Shown: positions 28,898 to 38,134, numbered from the stretch's first letter. The stretch is DNA of 64,000 nt from Streptomyces violaceoruber (GCF_033406955.1 NZ_CP137734.1:4526001-4590000), one strand, 5' to 3'. Numbers and translations: made by a program. The notes: generated from the sequence alone by a model not told the origin.

Positions 28898-29985
28898 TGT
28901 CCGCCAGGCAAGACACCGGCCGGGACGGCGGCCGTACCGGCCGGCCCACGCTCGCCGTCGTGGGCGCGACCGGTGCCGTCGGCTCGGTCATGCTCCAGAT
29001 CCTGTCCCAGCACGCGGACGTCTGGGGCGACATCCGCCTGATCGCCTCCCCGCGCTCGGCCGGCCGCAAGCTGGCCGTGCGGGGGGAGGAGGTCGAGGTC
29101 GTCGCGCTGAGCGAAGAGGCCTTCGACGGGGTCGACGTCGCCATGTTCGACGTGCCCGACGAGGTCGCCGCCCAGTGGGCGCCGCTCGCCGCCGCCAAGG
29201 GCGCGGTGGTGGTCGACAACTCCGGCGCCTTCCGGATGGACCCGGACGTGCCGCTGGTCGTGCCCGAGGTCAATCCGCACGCGGTGCGGATGCGGCCGCG
29301 CGGGATCGTCGCCAACCCGAACTGCACGACGCTGTCCATGATCGTGGCGCTGGGCGCGCTGCACGCCGAGTTCGGGCTGCGCGAGCTGGTCGTCTCCTCG
29401 TACCAGGCGGTCAGCGGGGCCGGGCGGGACGGCGTGGACACGCTGCGCCGGCAGCTGTCGCTGGTGGCCGGCACCGAGCTGGGGACGCACCCCGGTGACG
29501 TGCGGCGGGCCGTCGGCGACGACACCGGGCCGTTCCCGGAGCCGGTGGCGCTGAACGTCGTACCGTGGGCCGGATCGCTGCGGGAGGACGGCTGGTCGTC
29601 GGAGGAGATGAAGGTGCGGGACGAGTCCCGCAAGATCCTCGGGCTGCCGAACCTCCCGGTCGCGGTGACGTGCGTACGGGTGCCCGTCGTCACCACGCAC
29701 TCCCTGACCGTGCACGCCCGCTTCGAGGGCGAGGTCAGTGTCCAGGGGGCCCGGGAGATCCTGGCCACCGCTCCCGGCGTCGTCCTGTTCGACAACCCGG
29801 CCGCGGGGGAGTTCCCGACGCCCGCCGACGCGGTCGGCACCGACCCGACCTGGGTCGGCCGGGTGCGCCGGGCCCTGGACGACCCGACCGCGCTCGAACT
29901 CTTCGTCTGCGGGGACAATCTGCGCAAGGGCGCCGCGCTCAACACCGCGCAGATCGCGGAGTTGGTGGCGGCCGAGTTCGGCTGA
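28897..29985 (+). CDS. asd: aspartate-semialdehyde dehydrogenase
   Basis: 362 residues. It reduces aspartyl phosphate to the semialdehyde with NADPH. The nucleotide motif is VVGATGAVGSVML, the substrate phosphate site is ASPRSAGRK, and the active cysteine is Cys143 in NPNCTT. About 15 extra residues precede the usual start. Downstream partner of lysC; a hairpin at 30114-30145 probably ends the operon. Confidence 0.95.
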
Positions 29986-30370
29986 ACCGGGATCAGAGAG
30001 GCGAAAAGGCCCGGCGGCCGTGGGTTTCGTTTGTAGGATCCATGGACGAGATGTGATCCGGAAGTTGGTCCGGACTACTTGTACCGGACACCCGCTCCGT
30101 CAGAGGATTTCCTCCCCGCCCTCCGCAACCGTGCGAGTGGCGGGGAGCGTCTTTGCGGTCACCCATTCGTGGCACGGGGCGTGGTTCGGCGCGGGGACGC
30201 CGAGGGCGGGCGTGGGGACGCCCGTTCACATGGAACACAGGGGAAGAGCGGACGATGAGGGCCTATGACGCACCGTCAGCCGGGTGGCCGCCCGGGCGGC
30301 TGCCCGACGGACACGGGAACGTGACGCCCGGCACGTACAACCCTCACGGGGGTGGACGTGTCCAACTGGC
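29986..30370 (+). other. non-coding gap between asd and the sigma-factor gene
   Basis: 385 bases with no supported gene. It contains an AT-richer patch with TTTGTAGGAT (about 30030), a partial inverted repeat GTCCGGAC / GTACCGGAC (30068-30089), the asd terminator hairpin, and toward the right end a TACAAC box at about 30337 that could serve the sigma-factor gene. A short RNA between the AT-rich patch and the hairpin is possible. Confidence 0.4.
30114..30145 (+). terminator. hairpin ending the lysC-asd operon
   Basis: CCCCGCC (30114-30120) pairs with GGCGGGG (30139-30145); the inner CGCA/TGCG pair adds four more base pairs around an ACCG loop. AGCGTCTTT follows, the nearest thing to a U-tract in this DNA. 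Confidence 0.6.
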
Positions 30371-31042
30371 GTGGCAGAGGTTCTCGATTTCACCGCAGGC
30401 ACGCGGGGCGCGGCGCTGCGCCCTCCCGTCCGGTCCGTCCGTCCCCGTGTGGCCGGTCCGGCCGGTGGCATGCCGGTGATCGCGCCGATGCCCGCAGCGC
30501 GGCCGGCCCGCATAACGAACCAGCGCGACGGCGCCGAGGACGCGGCGGCGGGCACCACCGTCGACCACCTCACCGAGACCTACCGGGCGCACTACCGCTC
30601 GCTGCTCGGTCTCGCCGCCCTCCTCCTCGACGACACTGCCTCCTGCGAGGACGTCGTCCAGGAGGCCTTCATCCGGGTGCACTCGGCGCGCAAACGCGTC
30701 CGCGACCCGGAGAAGACCCTGGCGTACCTGCGGCAGACCGTCGTCAACCTCTCGCGCTCGGCGCTGCGCCGCCGCATCCTCGGCCTCAAGCTCCTCTCCA
30801 AGCCCATGCCGGACATGGCGAGTGCGGAGGAGGGGGCGTACGACCAGCTGGAGCGCGACTCCCTGATCAAGGCGATGAAGGGGCTCCAGCGCCGGCAGCG
30901 CGAGGTGCTGGTCCTGCGCTACTTCGCCGACATGACGGAGGCTCAGGTCGCCGAGACGCTCGGCATATCCCTGGGCTCGGTCAAGGCCTACGGCTCGCGC
31001 GGGATCGCGGCGCTCAGGGTGGCCATGGAGGCTCCCGCATGA
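30371..31042 (+). CDS. SigE-family (actinobacterial) RNA polymerase sigma factor
   Basis: About 223 residues. Region 2 is TETYRAHYRSLLGLAALLLDD then EDVVQEAFIRVH; region 4 is LQRRQREVLVLRYFADMTEAQVAETLGISLGSVK with a helix-turn-helix. The N-terminus is uncertain: GTG at 30371 gives VAEVLDFTAGTRGAALRPP; ATG at 30470 or 30488 would be shorter, and none has a strong ribosome site. It ends in an ATGA overlap with a single-helix membrane protein that should be its anti-sigma factor. Confidence 0.85.
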   Translation: MAEVLDFTAGTRGAALRPPVRSVRPRVAGPAGGMPVIAPMPAARPARITNQRDGAEDAAAGTTVDHLTETYRAHYRSLLGLAALLLDDTASCEDVVQEAFIRVHSARKRVRDPEKTLAYLRQTVVNLSRSALRRRILGLKLLSKPMPDMASAEEGAYDQLERDSLIKAMKGLQRRQREVLVLRYFADMTEAQVAETLGISLGSVKAYGSRGIAALRVAMEAPA

Positions 31043-32373
31043 GCGACGGCAACGACGCGCGACCGGACGCCCGCGACGGGCACGATCCGGGTTCCGACGC
31101 CCGTGACGGGCATGACCCGGGGGCGGGCCCCTTCGACGGGCACGGCCCGGGTTCCGACGCCGGTGACGGGGATGACGCAGGACCGGACGCCCGCGACGGG
31201 CACGGCGCGCCCGCCGGACCGGCCGGGCGGGAACAGCGGAAGCACCCGCACGACACGCACGACATGCACGACACGCACGACACGCACGCTGGGAAGGGAA
31301 CTGTGAACCACGGCCCCGCCGCGCAGGGCCCCGACGCTCCCGGGGCCGACGGGCCGGCCACCGACGAGGCCGCCCTGCGCGCGATGATGCAACGGGCGGT
31401 CCGGGAGATGGAGCCGAGCGACGGCACCCTGGAGCACCTGCGGCGCGCGGTGCCCGCCCGGCGGGCCCGCAAGCGCCAGGCACTCGTCGGCGCGGCGGCC
31501 GCCGCCCTCTTCCTCGGCACGGCGGTCCCGGCCCTCGTACACGTCTCCAACGCCACCGGCGCGGGTGCCGACCCGTCCGTCGCGGGCAACGCCTCACAGG
31601 CCCAGGGCGGCGCCTCCCAGGGCAAGGACCCGGCCGGCGGGCAGAGCGGCGTCGCCAGCACCGGGGACACGCCCGAGGACCGGGACAAGGCCGACCCCAA
31701 GGAGACACCCGGCGGCAAGGAGCCCGGCGCCGCGACGGGCGCGCCCCCCTCGGGCGTTCCCAGCGCCAGCAGCCCCGCCGACGTCCCCGCGTGCGCGCCG
31801 GGGTCCCTCGGCCCGGCCGTGGCGAGCAGTGCCGAGCCCGACTCCACGGGCGTGGTCTACGGCTCCTTCCGCGTCACCAACGTCTCCTCGGACGGCTGTA
31901 CCGTCACCGGCCCCGGCACCGTGGTCACCGCTTCGCTGGGCGCCGCCGAGGCCACCAGGATCGGCACCGCCCGGCACGCCGCCGGGGACGCCGCGGCCGG
32001 ACTGCCCGACCCGTCGCTGGAGACCGCCTCGCTGGCCCTGGCGCCGGGCGCCGCGTACGAGGTGCAGTTCGCCTGGGTGCCCTCGGAGACCTGTCCCACC
32101 ACCGGCGGCACCACGGGAGGCGGCAGCGGCGGGCCCTCGCCCGATCCCTCGCCCACCGCGGACACGACCGCCGCGGGCGGCACCTCCGCGGGCGGTGGCG
32201 AGGCCGGGCCCACGACCCAGCTGATCACCGAGGACGGTCCGGCCGAGGGCAGCGTGTCGGTGACGTACACGCCGGAGGGCGGTTCCGGATCGGCGACGGC
32301 CACGGTGTCCAACGCGTGCGCGGGGACCGTCTACTGGACCGGCCTGCTGGCGGACTCGGGCTCGGGAGCATAG
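31039..32373 (+). CDS. single-helix membrane protein, likely anti-sigma factor
   Basis: 444 residues. The cytoplasmic N-terminus carries DGHDPG-type repeats, then THDMHDTHDTH, then a helical segment TDEAALRAMMQRAVREMEPSDGTLEHLRRAV that resembles the sigma-binding part of such proteins. One membrane helix (ALVGAAAAALFLGTAVPALV, about 155-175) follows. The outside part has a Ser-Ala-rich linker, a beta-rich domain with CAPG and DGCTV cysteines and another serine-proline spacer. It is co-translated with the sigma factor. The histidine-aspartate repeats are unlike other anti-sigma factors and could bind metal. Confidence 0.8.
   Translation: MSDGNDARPDARDGHDPGSDARDGHDPGAGPFDGHGPGSDAGDGDDAGPDARDGHGAPAGPAGREQRKHPHDTHDMHDTHDTHAGKGTVNHGPAAQGPDAPGADGPATDEAALRAMMQRAVREMEPSDGTLEHLRRAVPARRARKRQALVGAAAAALFLGTAVPALVHVSNATGAGADPSVAGNASQAQGGASQGKDPAGGQSGVASTGDTPEDRDKADPKETPGGKEPGAATGAPPSGVPSASSPADVPACAPGSLGPAVASSAEPDSTGVVYGSFRVTNVSSDGCTVTGPGTVVTASLGAAEATRIGTARHAAGDAAAGLPDPSLETASLALAPGAAYEVQFAWVPSETCPTTGGTTGGGSGGPSPDPSPTADTTAAGGTSAGGGEAGPTTQLITEDGPAEGSVSVTYTPEGGSGSATATVSNACAGTVYWTGLLADSGSGA
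31054..31205 (+). repeat. DGHDPG-coding repeat in the anti-sigma gene
   Basis: Five imperfect copies of a 30-base unit (core GACGGGCACGATCCGGG and GACGGGCATGACCCGGG) code for RDGHDPGSDA-like repeats. A second repeat, CACGACACGCACGACATG at about 31248-31288, codes for alternating His-Asp-Thr. Confidence 0.75.
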
Positions 32374-32375
32374 CC

Positions 32376-32468
32376 CCTGCGGGGGCAGGCCGCGTGGGGC
32401 AGGCCGCGCGGGGGCAGGTCCCCGTGGGCCAGCCTCCGTGGGTCAGGCCCGTGGGCCAGGCCCGTGGG
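32376..32468. repeat. degenerate intergenic repeat
   Basis: The 95 bases between the convergent anti-sigma and SURF1 genes are built from GTGGGCCAGGCCC and GGGGGCAGGCCGCG units. GGCAGGCC-like blocks are partly self-complementary, so it may work as a two-way terminator. Confidence 0.55.
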
Positions 32469-33296
32469 TCAGGAGACGAGCCCCGCCCTGGCCCTTCCGG
32501 CGTCCTCGTCCTCCGTGTCCTCCCCGTCCTTCCCGTCCTCCGCGACCAGGCCCAGCTCGGCGTCCCGGGCGAGTTCGACCTCGCGGCGCAGCAGCCGGAA
32601 CCACATGAAGATCACGAAGCCGACGAACGCGAACCACTCGGCGGTGTAGCCGAGGTTCTGGAAGGCCTTCAGGTCGAGGCCCGTGTTCTGCGGCGCGCTC
32701 ACGGGCACGGCCCGCATCCCCGAGTCGCCCTCGTTCAGCGTGACCCAGGCGTCGTACACGTCGTAGGGCACGAGGTTCAGCAGCGTCGCCGCGCTGATCG
32801 CGCCGGTCTGCCCGTCGGGCCACCCGGAGCGCCCGCTGACGCCGCCCGCGCCGGGGGACTCGGCGGCCTGGAGCGCCCCGGTGACGGTGACCTCGCCGGT
32901 GGGCGGGGCCGGGGCCCTGGCCGGGTCGGGTTCGCCCGGGAGCCAGCCCCGCACGACCGGCAGGGCCTCACCGCCGTCGGTGCGCAGCAGCGTGAGGACG
33001 TAGAAGCCCTCCCGGTCGTCGAGCTTCCGCTCCGGGACCAGCAGCTGATCGTCGTACCGGCCGGTGACGGTGGTCTGCCTGCCGACCGTCGCCTTGTCCA
33101 CGGGCAGCAGCTCGGTCAGCGGGCGCGCGGCCTCCCGGGCGGCCGACTCCTGCTGTGTGGAGGCGGTCTCGTGGTCCTGCACCCGGTCCTCGAAACGGCC
33201 GAGCTGCCAGGAACCCATGAAGATGCAGAAGGGGATGGCCAGGACGACGAAGACGTTGATCCCCCACCATCGGGGCGTCAGCAGAAACCGGTACAC
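32469..33296 (-). CDS. SURF1-family protein
   Basis: 275 residues with one membrane helix at each end (WWGINVFVVLAIPFCIFMGSW and WFAFVGFVIFMWFRLL) and a soluble loop between: the SURF1 layout. SURF1 proteins help assemble the heme a part of cytochrome c oxidase. WQLGRFEDR after helix 1 is the family hallmark. I choose the GTG at 33296, giving VYRFLLTPRWWG: the usual start for this family. The acidic tail EDGKDGEDTEDEDAGR is unusual. Confidence 0.88.
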   Translation of the reverse strand: MYRFLLTPRWWGINVFVVLAIPFCIFMGSWQLGRFEDRVQDHETASTQQESAAREAARPLTELLPVDKATVGRQTTVTGRYDDQLLVPERKLDDREGFYVLTLLRTDGGEALPVVRGWLPGEPDPARAPAPPTGEVTVTGALQAAESPGAGGVSGRSGWPDGQTGAISAATLLNLVPYDVYDAWVTLNEGDSGMRAVPVSAPQNTGLDLKAFQNLGYTAEWFAFVGFVIFMWFRLLRREVELARDAELGLVAEDGKDGEDTEDEDAGRARAGLVS

Positions 33297-33303
33297 GCCC
33301 TCC

Positions 33304-33309
33304 ACGGTA
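33304..33309 (-). promoter_or_regulatory. -10 box for leaderless SURF1 transcript
   Basis: On the minus strand TACCGT is followed by GGAGGGC and then the GTG at 33296, seven bases later. The message would start at the start codon. Confidence 0.4.
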
Positions 33310-33416
33310 CGGTGCGCGCCCGGACCACCCGGCCGCGGGGCTGTGGAAAACGTGACGGACTGAGGAGGTTGTCCACAGGCTGGGGATCCTTTCTGCGCGT
33401 TGCCGCCGGGTCGGGG

Positions 33417-33422
33417 CAGTAT
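33417..33422 (+). promoter_or_regulatory. -10 box for leaderless S9 peptidase transcript
   Basis: CAGTAT ends six bases before the ATG at 33429, with no ribosome site between. Confidence 0.4.
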
Positions 33423-33428
33423 GGGGCC

Positions 33429-35249
33429 ATGACTGAGAGCAACGGGTTGCGGCAGACGCAGGGCGAGCAGGTGCCCGACTGGGAGAAGCGGTTCCGGGCG
33501 CCGAGGGTGTCGCTGCCCGACTGGGCCGAGGACGCCCCGGACCGCTCCCTGTTCGTCTCGAACGCGACGGGGACGTACGAGCTGTATGCCTGGGACCGGT
33601 CGAGCGGGGAGCAGCGCCAGGTCACGGACCGGCCCAACGGCACGACGGACGGCGTGCTCGCGCCGGACGGCGACTGGATCTGGTGGTTCGACGACAAGGA
33701 CGGCGACGAGTTCGGCGTCTGGCGCCGCCAGCCCTTCGCGGGCGGGCCGGACGAGGAGGCCGTGCCGGGCCTCGACCCCTCCTACCCGGCGGGCCTCGCC
33801 CTCGGCCGGGACGGCCGCACGGCGGTGATCGGCCGCTCCACCGACGAGGACGGTACGACGATCCACCTCGCGCGCGGGGACGGCGGCGCCCCGGCGGAGA
33901 TCTACCGGCACCGCGAGTCCGCGGGCGTCGGCGACCTCTCCCACGACGGCTCCCTGATCGCGATCGAGCACACCGAGCACGGCGACGCCATGCACTCGGC
34001 GCTGCGCGTCCTGCGCCCCGACGGCAGCACGGTCGCCGAGCTGGACGACACCAGGGGCGGCGAGGAGGAGCTGGGCCTGGAGGTCCTGGGCTTCGCGCCG
34101 GTCGACGGCGACACCCGGCTGCTCATCGGCCACCAGCGCCGGGGCCGCTGGGAGCCCCTGGTGTGGGACGTGGCGACGGGCGAGCAGACCGACCTCGCCC
34201 TGGAGCTGCCCGGTGACGTCAGCGCCGAGTGGTATCCGGACGGCTCCGGCCTGCTGATCGTGCACGGCTTCGAGGCCCGCAGCGAGCTGTTCCGGTACGA
34301 CTTCGCCGAGCGCGGCCTGACGGACATCGACACCCCCGCCGGCACCGTCTCGGGAGCCACGGCCCGCCCCGACGGCAGCGTGGAGTACCTGTGGTCCTCG
34401 GCCGCCGAGCCGTCGGCCGTCCGCTCCACCACCGGCCGCGTCGTCCTGGACCCGCCCGGCCTGAAGTCGCCCCGCTCGGTCCCGGTGGAGGACGTGTGGG
34501 TGGAGGGGCCGGGAGGCCGCATCCACGCCCTGGTCCAGAAGCCGGCCGGGGCGGCCGGTCCGCTCCCGACGGTCTTCGACATCCACGGCGGCCCGACCTG
34601 GCACGACAGCGACTCCTTCGCCGCGGGCCCGGCCGCCTGGGTCGACCACGGGTACGCGGTGGTCCGGGTCAACTACCGGGGCTCCACCGGTTACGGCCGC
34701 GCGTGGACCGACGCCCTCAAGCACCGGGTGGGCCTCATCGAGCTGGAGGACATCGCGGCGGTGCGGGAATGGGCGGTCGCCTCGGGCCTCGCGGACCCCG
34801 AGCGCCTGATCCTCACCGGCGGCTCCTGGGGCGGCTACCTCACCCTCCTCGGCATCGGCACCCAGCCCGAGGCGTGGACGCTGGGCATCGCGGCCGTGCC
34901 GGTCGCCGACTACGTCACCGCGTACCACGACGAGATGGAGGGCCTCAAGGCACTCGACCGCACCCTGCTGGGCGGCACCCCCGAGGAGGTCCCCGAGCGC
35001 TTCGAGGCCTCCTCCCCGCTGACCTACGTCGACGAGGTCAAGGCCCCGGTGTACATCTCGGCGGGCGTCAACGACCCGCGCTGCCCGATCCGCCAGGTCG
35101 AGAACTACGTCGAGCGCCTGGAGGCCAGGGGCGCCGTCCACGAGGTCTACCGCTACGACGCGGGCCACGGCTCCCTGGTCGTCGACGAACGCATCAAGCA
35201 GGTACGCCTGGAGCTGGACTTCGCGAGCAGAAACCTCCCGAAGCCGTAG
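33429..35249 (+). CDS. S9-family (prolyl oligopeptidase-like) serine peptidase
   Basis: 606 residues. The first 340 form a beta-propeller of WD/TolB-like repeats (for example YELYAWDRSSGEQRQV and WIWWFDDKDGDEFGVW). The C-terminal alpha/beta hydrolase domain holds the catalytic triad Ser466 (GGSWGG), Asp549 (GVNDPRCP) and His580 (DAGHGS). FDIHGGPTWHD is the oxyanion region. No signal peptide, so it acts on peptides in the cytoplasm, as acyl-aminoacyl or dipeptidyl peptidases of this family do. Confidence 0.93.
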   Translation: MTESNGLRQTQGEQVPDWEKRFRAPRVSLPDWAEDAPDRSLFVSNATGTYELYAWDRSSGEQRQVTDRPNGTTDGVLAPDGDWIWWFDDKDGDEFGVWRRQPFAGGPDEEAVPGLDPSYPAGLALGRDGRTAVIGRSTDEDGTTIHLARGDGGAPAEIYRHRESAGVGDLSHDGSLIAIEHTEHGDAMHSALRVLRPDGSTVAELDDTRGGEEELGLEVLGFAPVDGDTRLLIGHQRRGRWEPLVWDVATGEQTDLALELPGDVSAEWYPDGSGLLIVHGFEARSELFRYDFAERGLTDIDTPAGTVSGATARPDGSVEYLWSSAAEPSAVRSTTGRVVLDPPGLKSPRSVPVEDVWVEGPGGRIHALVQKPAGAAGPLPTVFDIHGGPTWHDSDSFAAGPAAWVDHGYAVVRVNYRGSTGYGRAWTDALKHRVGLIELEDIAAVREWAVASGLADPERLILTGGSWGGYLTLLGIGTQPEAWTLGIAAVPVADYVTAYHDEMEGLKALDRTLLGGTPEEVPERFEASSPLTYVDEVKAPVYISAGVNDPRCPIRQVENYVERLEARGAVHEVYRYDAGHGSLVVDERIKQVRLELDFASRNLPKP

Positions 35250-35298
35250 CGCCTCTCCGGGGCCGGCGCCTTCCCGACCCCCCGAGCCGGCCCCGGGG

Positions 35299-35430
35299 AG
35301 TGGCTTCTTGGCCGACCGAGCTGTGCTTCCCGGGGGGTGGCTTCTTGGCCGACCGAGCGGTGCTTCCCGGGGGTGGCTTCTTGGCCGACCGAGTCGGGCT
35401 CCCGGGGGTGGCCTCTTGGCCGACCGAGTC
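35299..35430. repeat. 37-bp tandem repeat after the S9 peptidase
   Basis: Four copies of about 36-38 bp, each containing TGGCTTCTTGGCCGACCGAG (third base and later positions vary) followed by a CTCCCGGGGG or TTCCCGGGGG tail. Copies start near 35300, 35338, 35374 and 35409. No frame is maintained and no hairpin is stable beyond GGCC cores. Confidence 0.8.
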
Positions 35431-35458
35431 GGGTGGTGGGTGGGCATAGGCCGGGGGT

Positions 35459-35505
35459 CCAGGGGGCGGCGCCCCCTGGCGGGGTCGTAGGGGCGGCGCC
35501 CCTAC
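35459..35505. terminator. two tandem palindromes, bidirectional terminator
   Basis: CCAGGGGGCGGCGCCCCCTGG (35459-35479) and GTAGGGGCGGCGCCCCTAC (35487-35505) are each near-perfect palindromes around GGC. They sit between convergent genes; the second covers the stop codon of the channel-like gene on the minus strand. Confidence 0.7.
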
Positions 35506-37451
35506 ACGTCCGCCCCACGCCGGGCCCGCCGCCCCAGCAACTCCGCCAGCCCCCTCCGCGTCGCCGCCAGCACCACCCGGTCCGAGCCCCGCAGGACATA
35601 CGTGTCGGGCAGCTCCCACACCAACCGCGACTCCCGCGCCCGCTCCGGCGCACCGCCCTCCGCCCGCCCACCGTCGGAGACCTCGAGCGCCAGCACCCGC
35701 CACGCCCCCGCCCGGAACGCCTCCCCGACCGTCTTCCCCTCCAGCTGGGGGTGCCCCGCCACCTCCACCGCCGCGAACAGCAGCACCCGCCGCTCGACGG
35801 GGATCGCCCCGAGGATCTGGCGGCCCATCATCGCCCCGGCGAAGGACGGCGCCGCCAGGTGCGTCACGCTCCGGCTGCGGGTGAGCGCGCCCGGGTGGGC
35901 GGCCCGCAGGGTGCGGTACACGGCGGTCGCGAAGTCGTCGTCGTACAGGCGCAGCACCACCCGCAGCCGCGACCGTACGGACCGCGCGTACAGCACCGCC
36001 TCCAGGTTGGTCGTGTCCACGCTGGTCAGGGCGAGCAGGGAGTGCGCCCGGTGGATCTTCGCGGCCTCCAGGACGCCCTCCTGGGTGACGTCCCCGAGCA
36101 CCACCGGCACCCGCAGCCGCCGCGCGGTCGCCATGCCGCGCGCCTCGGGGTCCGCCTCGACGCACACCACGGGGATGTCCATCTCCCGCAGCCGGGTCAG
36201 GACGCGGGTGCCGATCTTGCCGAGACCCAGCAGGACGACATGCCCGCCGAGCCCGCGCGGCGGCTTCCGCAGTGCCGACGCGCTGCGAAAGGTTCCGAGG
36301 GCCTCCAGCACGGCGGCCAGCAGGACGGGCAGCAGCAGCAGTCCGACGAACCCGGAGAGGAGCTGGAGGATCTGACGGCCGGTGTCCTTGTTGTGCGCGG
36401 GTTCGTTGATGGAGAACAGGTCGAGCAGCGTCACGTACGTGGCGTGCAGGGGATGGTCGCCGGTGACCAGCATCAGTGCCACGGCGAGGGCGACCACGCA
36501 GGCCGCCAGGCCGGCCAGCGACCACCGCAGCCGCCGTGAGAACAGTTCGCCGAAGGCGGGCACGCCGGCCCGCCCGGCGGGCAGCGGCGGCCCCGAGTAC
36601 GACACCTGCTCCAGGGCCACGGTCCCGCGCCCGGTGGCCGCCTCCACCGCCGCCGCGTCGGGCAGCAGTTGCGGCCCTTGCTCGCCGCTGTCCTCCGAAC
36701 CGTCCGCACCGGCCGGGTCGTTGCTCGTCGCGGACAGCAGCGCCAGGGTGCACAGCCCCGGGTCGGCCACCTCGCCGGGGCGGGGCGGATTGCGTTCGAC
36801 CGCGCGCAGCAGCAGGCCGTCCGTCTCGACGACCTTGCTGGTGCCGACGAGGGCGGTGGCCGCCAGCGCGGGCGCGGCGGTGTCGGCGTCGGACAGGACG
36901 GTCGTGGACCCGGCCCCGGCCCCGGCCCCGGCCCCGGTCCCGGCACCGTCGCCCGTCGCCAAGGTCGCGCTCTGGTCGAGGAGTTCCTCGATGTGCTGGC
37001 CCAGGCGCCGGTTGTACAGCCGCAGGACCAGCCGCAGCCGGGGGTTGAGCCGGCGGGCGGTCAGGGCGGCCCGGATGTTGGTCTCGTCGTCGTCGTACAC
37101 GAGGGCCAGCGCGGTGGCCCGTTCGACACCGGCGTCCGCGAGTACGTCCTCGGTCGGCTCGGTGGCGTCCAGTTCGCGGTCGGCGCCGCCCGGATCGCCG
37201 TTGCCCGTCCGGTTGACCGCCGCGTTGACCATGTCCAGCAGCGCCGCCGAGGCCGCGCGGGCCCGCCCGACCACCGGCTGGCGCACCCGGCGCCCGGCGG
37301 GCGGGACGACGAGGGTGACCTGCTCGCGGTAGACGCCGCGCAGTTCGGCGGCCAGCCGGTGGGCCAGCCCGTCGTCGCCGCACACCACCATGTGCGCGTA
37401 CCCGTCGCCCTGCGGAACCTGGTTCGGAACGCTCCCCGTATGAGTCCCCAT
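35502..37451 (-). CDS. double TrkA-N/RCK-domain membrane protein (channel-like)
   Basis: 649 residues. A first NAD-binding TrkA-N-like domain (MVVCGDDGLAHRLAAELRG) is followed by a long loop with GAGTGAGAGAGAG repeats. Two membrane helices (about 335-355 and 385-405) flank a short loop. The second TrkA-N domain starts HVVLLGLGKIGTRVLTRLREM and ends in a TrkA-C part. This is the build of actinobacterial ion-channel-like RCK proteins; the selectivity filter is not recognisable, so ion conduction is unproven. The minus-strand ATG at 37451 lies 13 bases after TACTGT, without a clear ribosome site. Confidence 0.8.
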   Translation of the reverse strand: MGTHTGSVPNQVPQGDGYAHMVVCGDDGLAHRLAAELRGVYREQVTLVVPPAGRRVRQPVVGRARAASAALLDMVNAAVNRTGNGDPGGADRELDATEPTEDVLADAGVERATALALVYDDDETNIRAALTARRLNPRLRLVLRLYNRRLGQHIEELLDQSATLATGDGAGTGAGAGAGAGSTTVLSDADTAAPALAATALVGTSKVVETDGLLLRAVERNPPRPGEVADPGLCTLALLSATSNDPAGADGSEDSGEQGPQLLPDAAAVEAATGRGTVALEQVSYSGPPLPAGRAGVPAFGELFSRRLRWSLAGLAACVVALAVALMLVTGDHPLHATYVTLLDLFSINEPAHNKDTGRQILQLLSGFVGLLLLPVLLAAVLEALGTFRSASALRKPPRGLGGHVVLLGLGKIGTRVLTRLREMDIPVVCVEADPEARGMATARRLRVPVVLGDVTQEGVLEAAKIHRAHSLLALTSVDTTNLEAVLYARSVRSRLRVVLRLYDDDFATAVYRTLRAAHPGALTRSRSVTHLAAPSFAGAMMGRQILGAIPVERRVLLFAAVEVAGHPQLEGKTVGEAFRAGAWRVLALEVSDGGRAEGGAPERARESRLVWELPDTYVLRGSDRVVLAATRRGLAELLGRRARRGADV

Positions 37452-37533
37452 TTGGGGAAGGACAGTACAGGCAACGGGTGCGGTTCCAGGAGCGTCCGAA
37501 GAGATCGAGGGCGGCATTAAAGACGCGTAAAGA

Positions 37534-37550
37534 TTGCCGGAAGTCGGCAA
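37534..37550. promoter_or_regulatory. 17-bp palindrome upstream of NfeD-flotillin (site A)
   Basis: TTGCCGGAAGTCGGCAA: arms TTGCCG and CGGCAA around five bases. It lies 75 bp before the nfeD start and differs at only 3 of 17 positions from the palindrome upstream of the PucR-family gene (41022-41038). It may be the operator through which that regulator controls the flotillin pair. Confidence 0.55.
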
Positions 37551-37624
37551 TGACGTCCTGTCGCGCCGCGTGTGACGATTCGTTTCACCGAAGCTCAGCG
37601 ACGGGCGGGAGGGGGGCGGCACGC

Positions 37625-38134
37625 ATGGCCTGGTTTCTCGGGCTGGGGATCACGGGGGTCGTGCTGCTCGCCCTGTCGCTGGTCTTCGACGGACTGCTGG
37701 AAGGCGTCTTCGACGGAGTGCTGGACGGCGTCCTGGAGGGGTGGCTGTCGCTGCCGGTCGTCGCCGGGTTCGTGGCGATGACCGGCTTCGGTGGCGCCAT
37801 CGCCCTCGGCAGCGGCTGGACCGGCCCCGCGGGCGCCGCGGGCATCGGCGCGGTCGCCGGAGTGGGGGCCGGCTGGCTGACGTACCGGTTCGGCCGCGCC
37901 CTGATGCGTGACCAGACCGCCGTCACGCCTCGTACCGACGACCTCCTCGGCACGTCCGGCAAGGTCGTGACCGCCATCCCGGCGGACGGCTACGGCGAGG
38001 TCCTGCTCCGGCTCGCCGGGCAGCCGCTGAAGTGCGCGGCGCGCAGCACGGTGCCGCTGGCGCGGGGCGCCGAGGTGTGGGTCGAGGCGGTGCCGACGGG
38101 GACGTCGGTGGTGGTGCGCCCGGTCGACCGCTGA
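37625..38134 (+). CDS. NfeD-like membrane protein
   Basis: 169 residues. Two to three N-terminal helices (WFLGLGITGVVLLALSLVF, then LPVVAGFVAMTGFGGAIAL and GAAGIGAVAGVGAGWLTY) precede a C-terminal OB-like domain (LLGTSGKVVTAIPADGYGEVLL ... AARSTVPLARGAEVWVEAV). These are features of NfeD proteins that pair with flotillins. It is separated from the flotillin gene by 103 bases. The ATG follows GGGAGGGGGG. A curious in-frame repeat codes for DGLLEGVFDGVLDGVLEG. Confidence 0.88.
   Translation: MAWFLGLGITGVVLLALSLVFDGLLEGVFDGVLDGVLEGWLSLPVVAGFVAMTGFGGAIALGSGWTGPAGAAGIGAVAGVGAGWLTYRFGRALMRDQTAVTPRTDDLLGTSGKVVTAIPADGYGEVLLRLAGQPLKCAARSTVPLARGAEVWVEAVPTGTSVVVRPVDR

Noticed and set aside
31791..33428. 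Upstream extension of the S9 peptidase frame by more than 500 codons
   Set aside because: The extension overlaps the anti-sigma and SURF1 genes and is low complexity. The peptidase begins properly at 33429.
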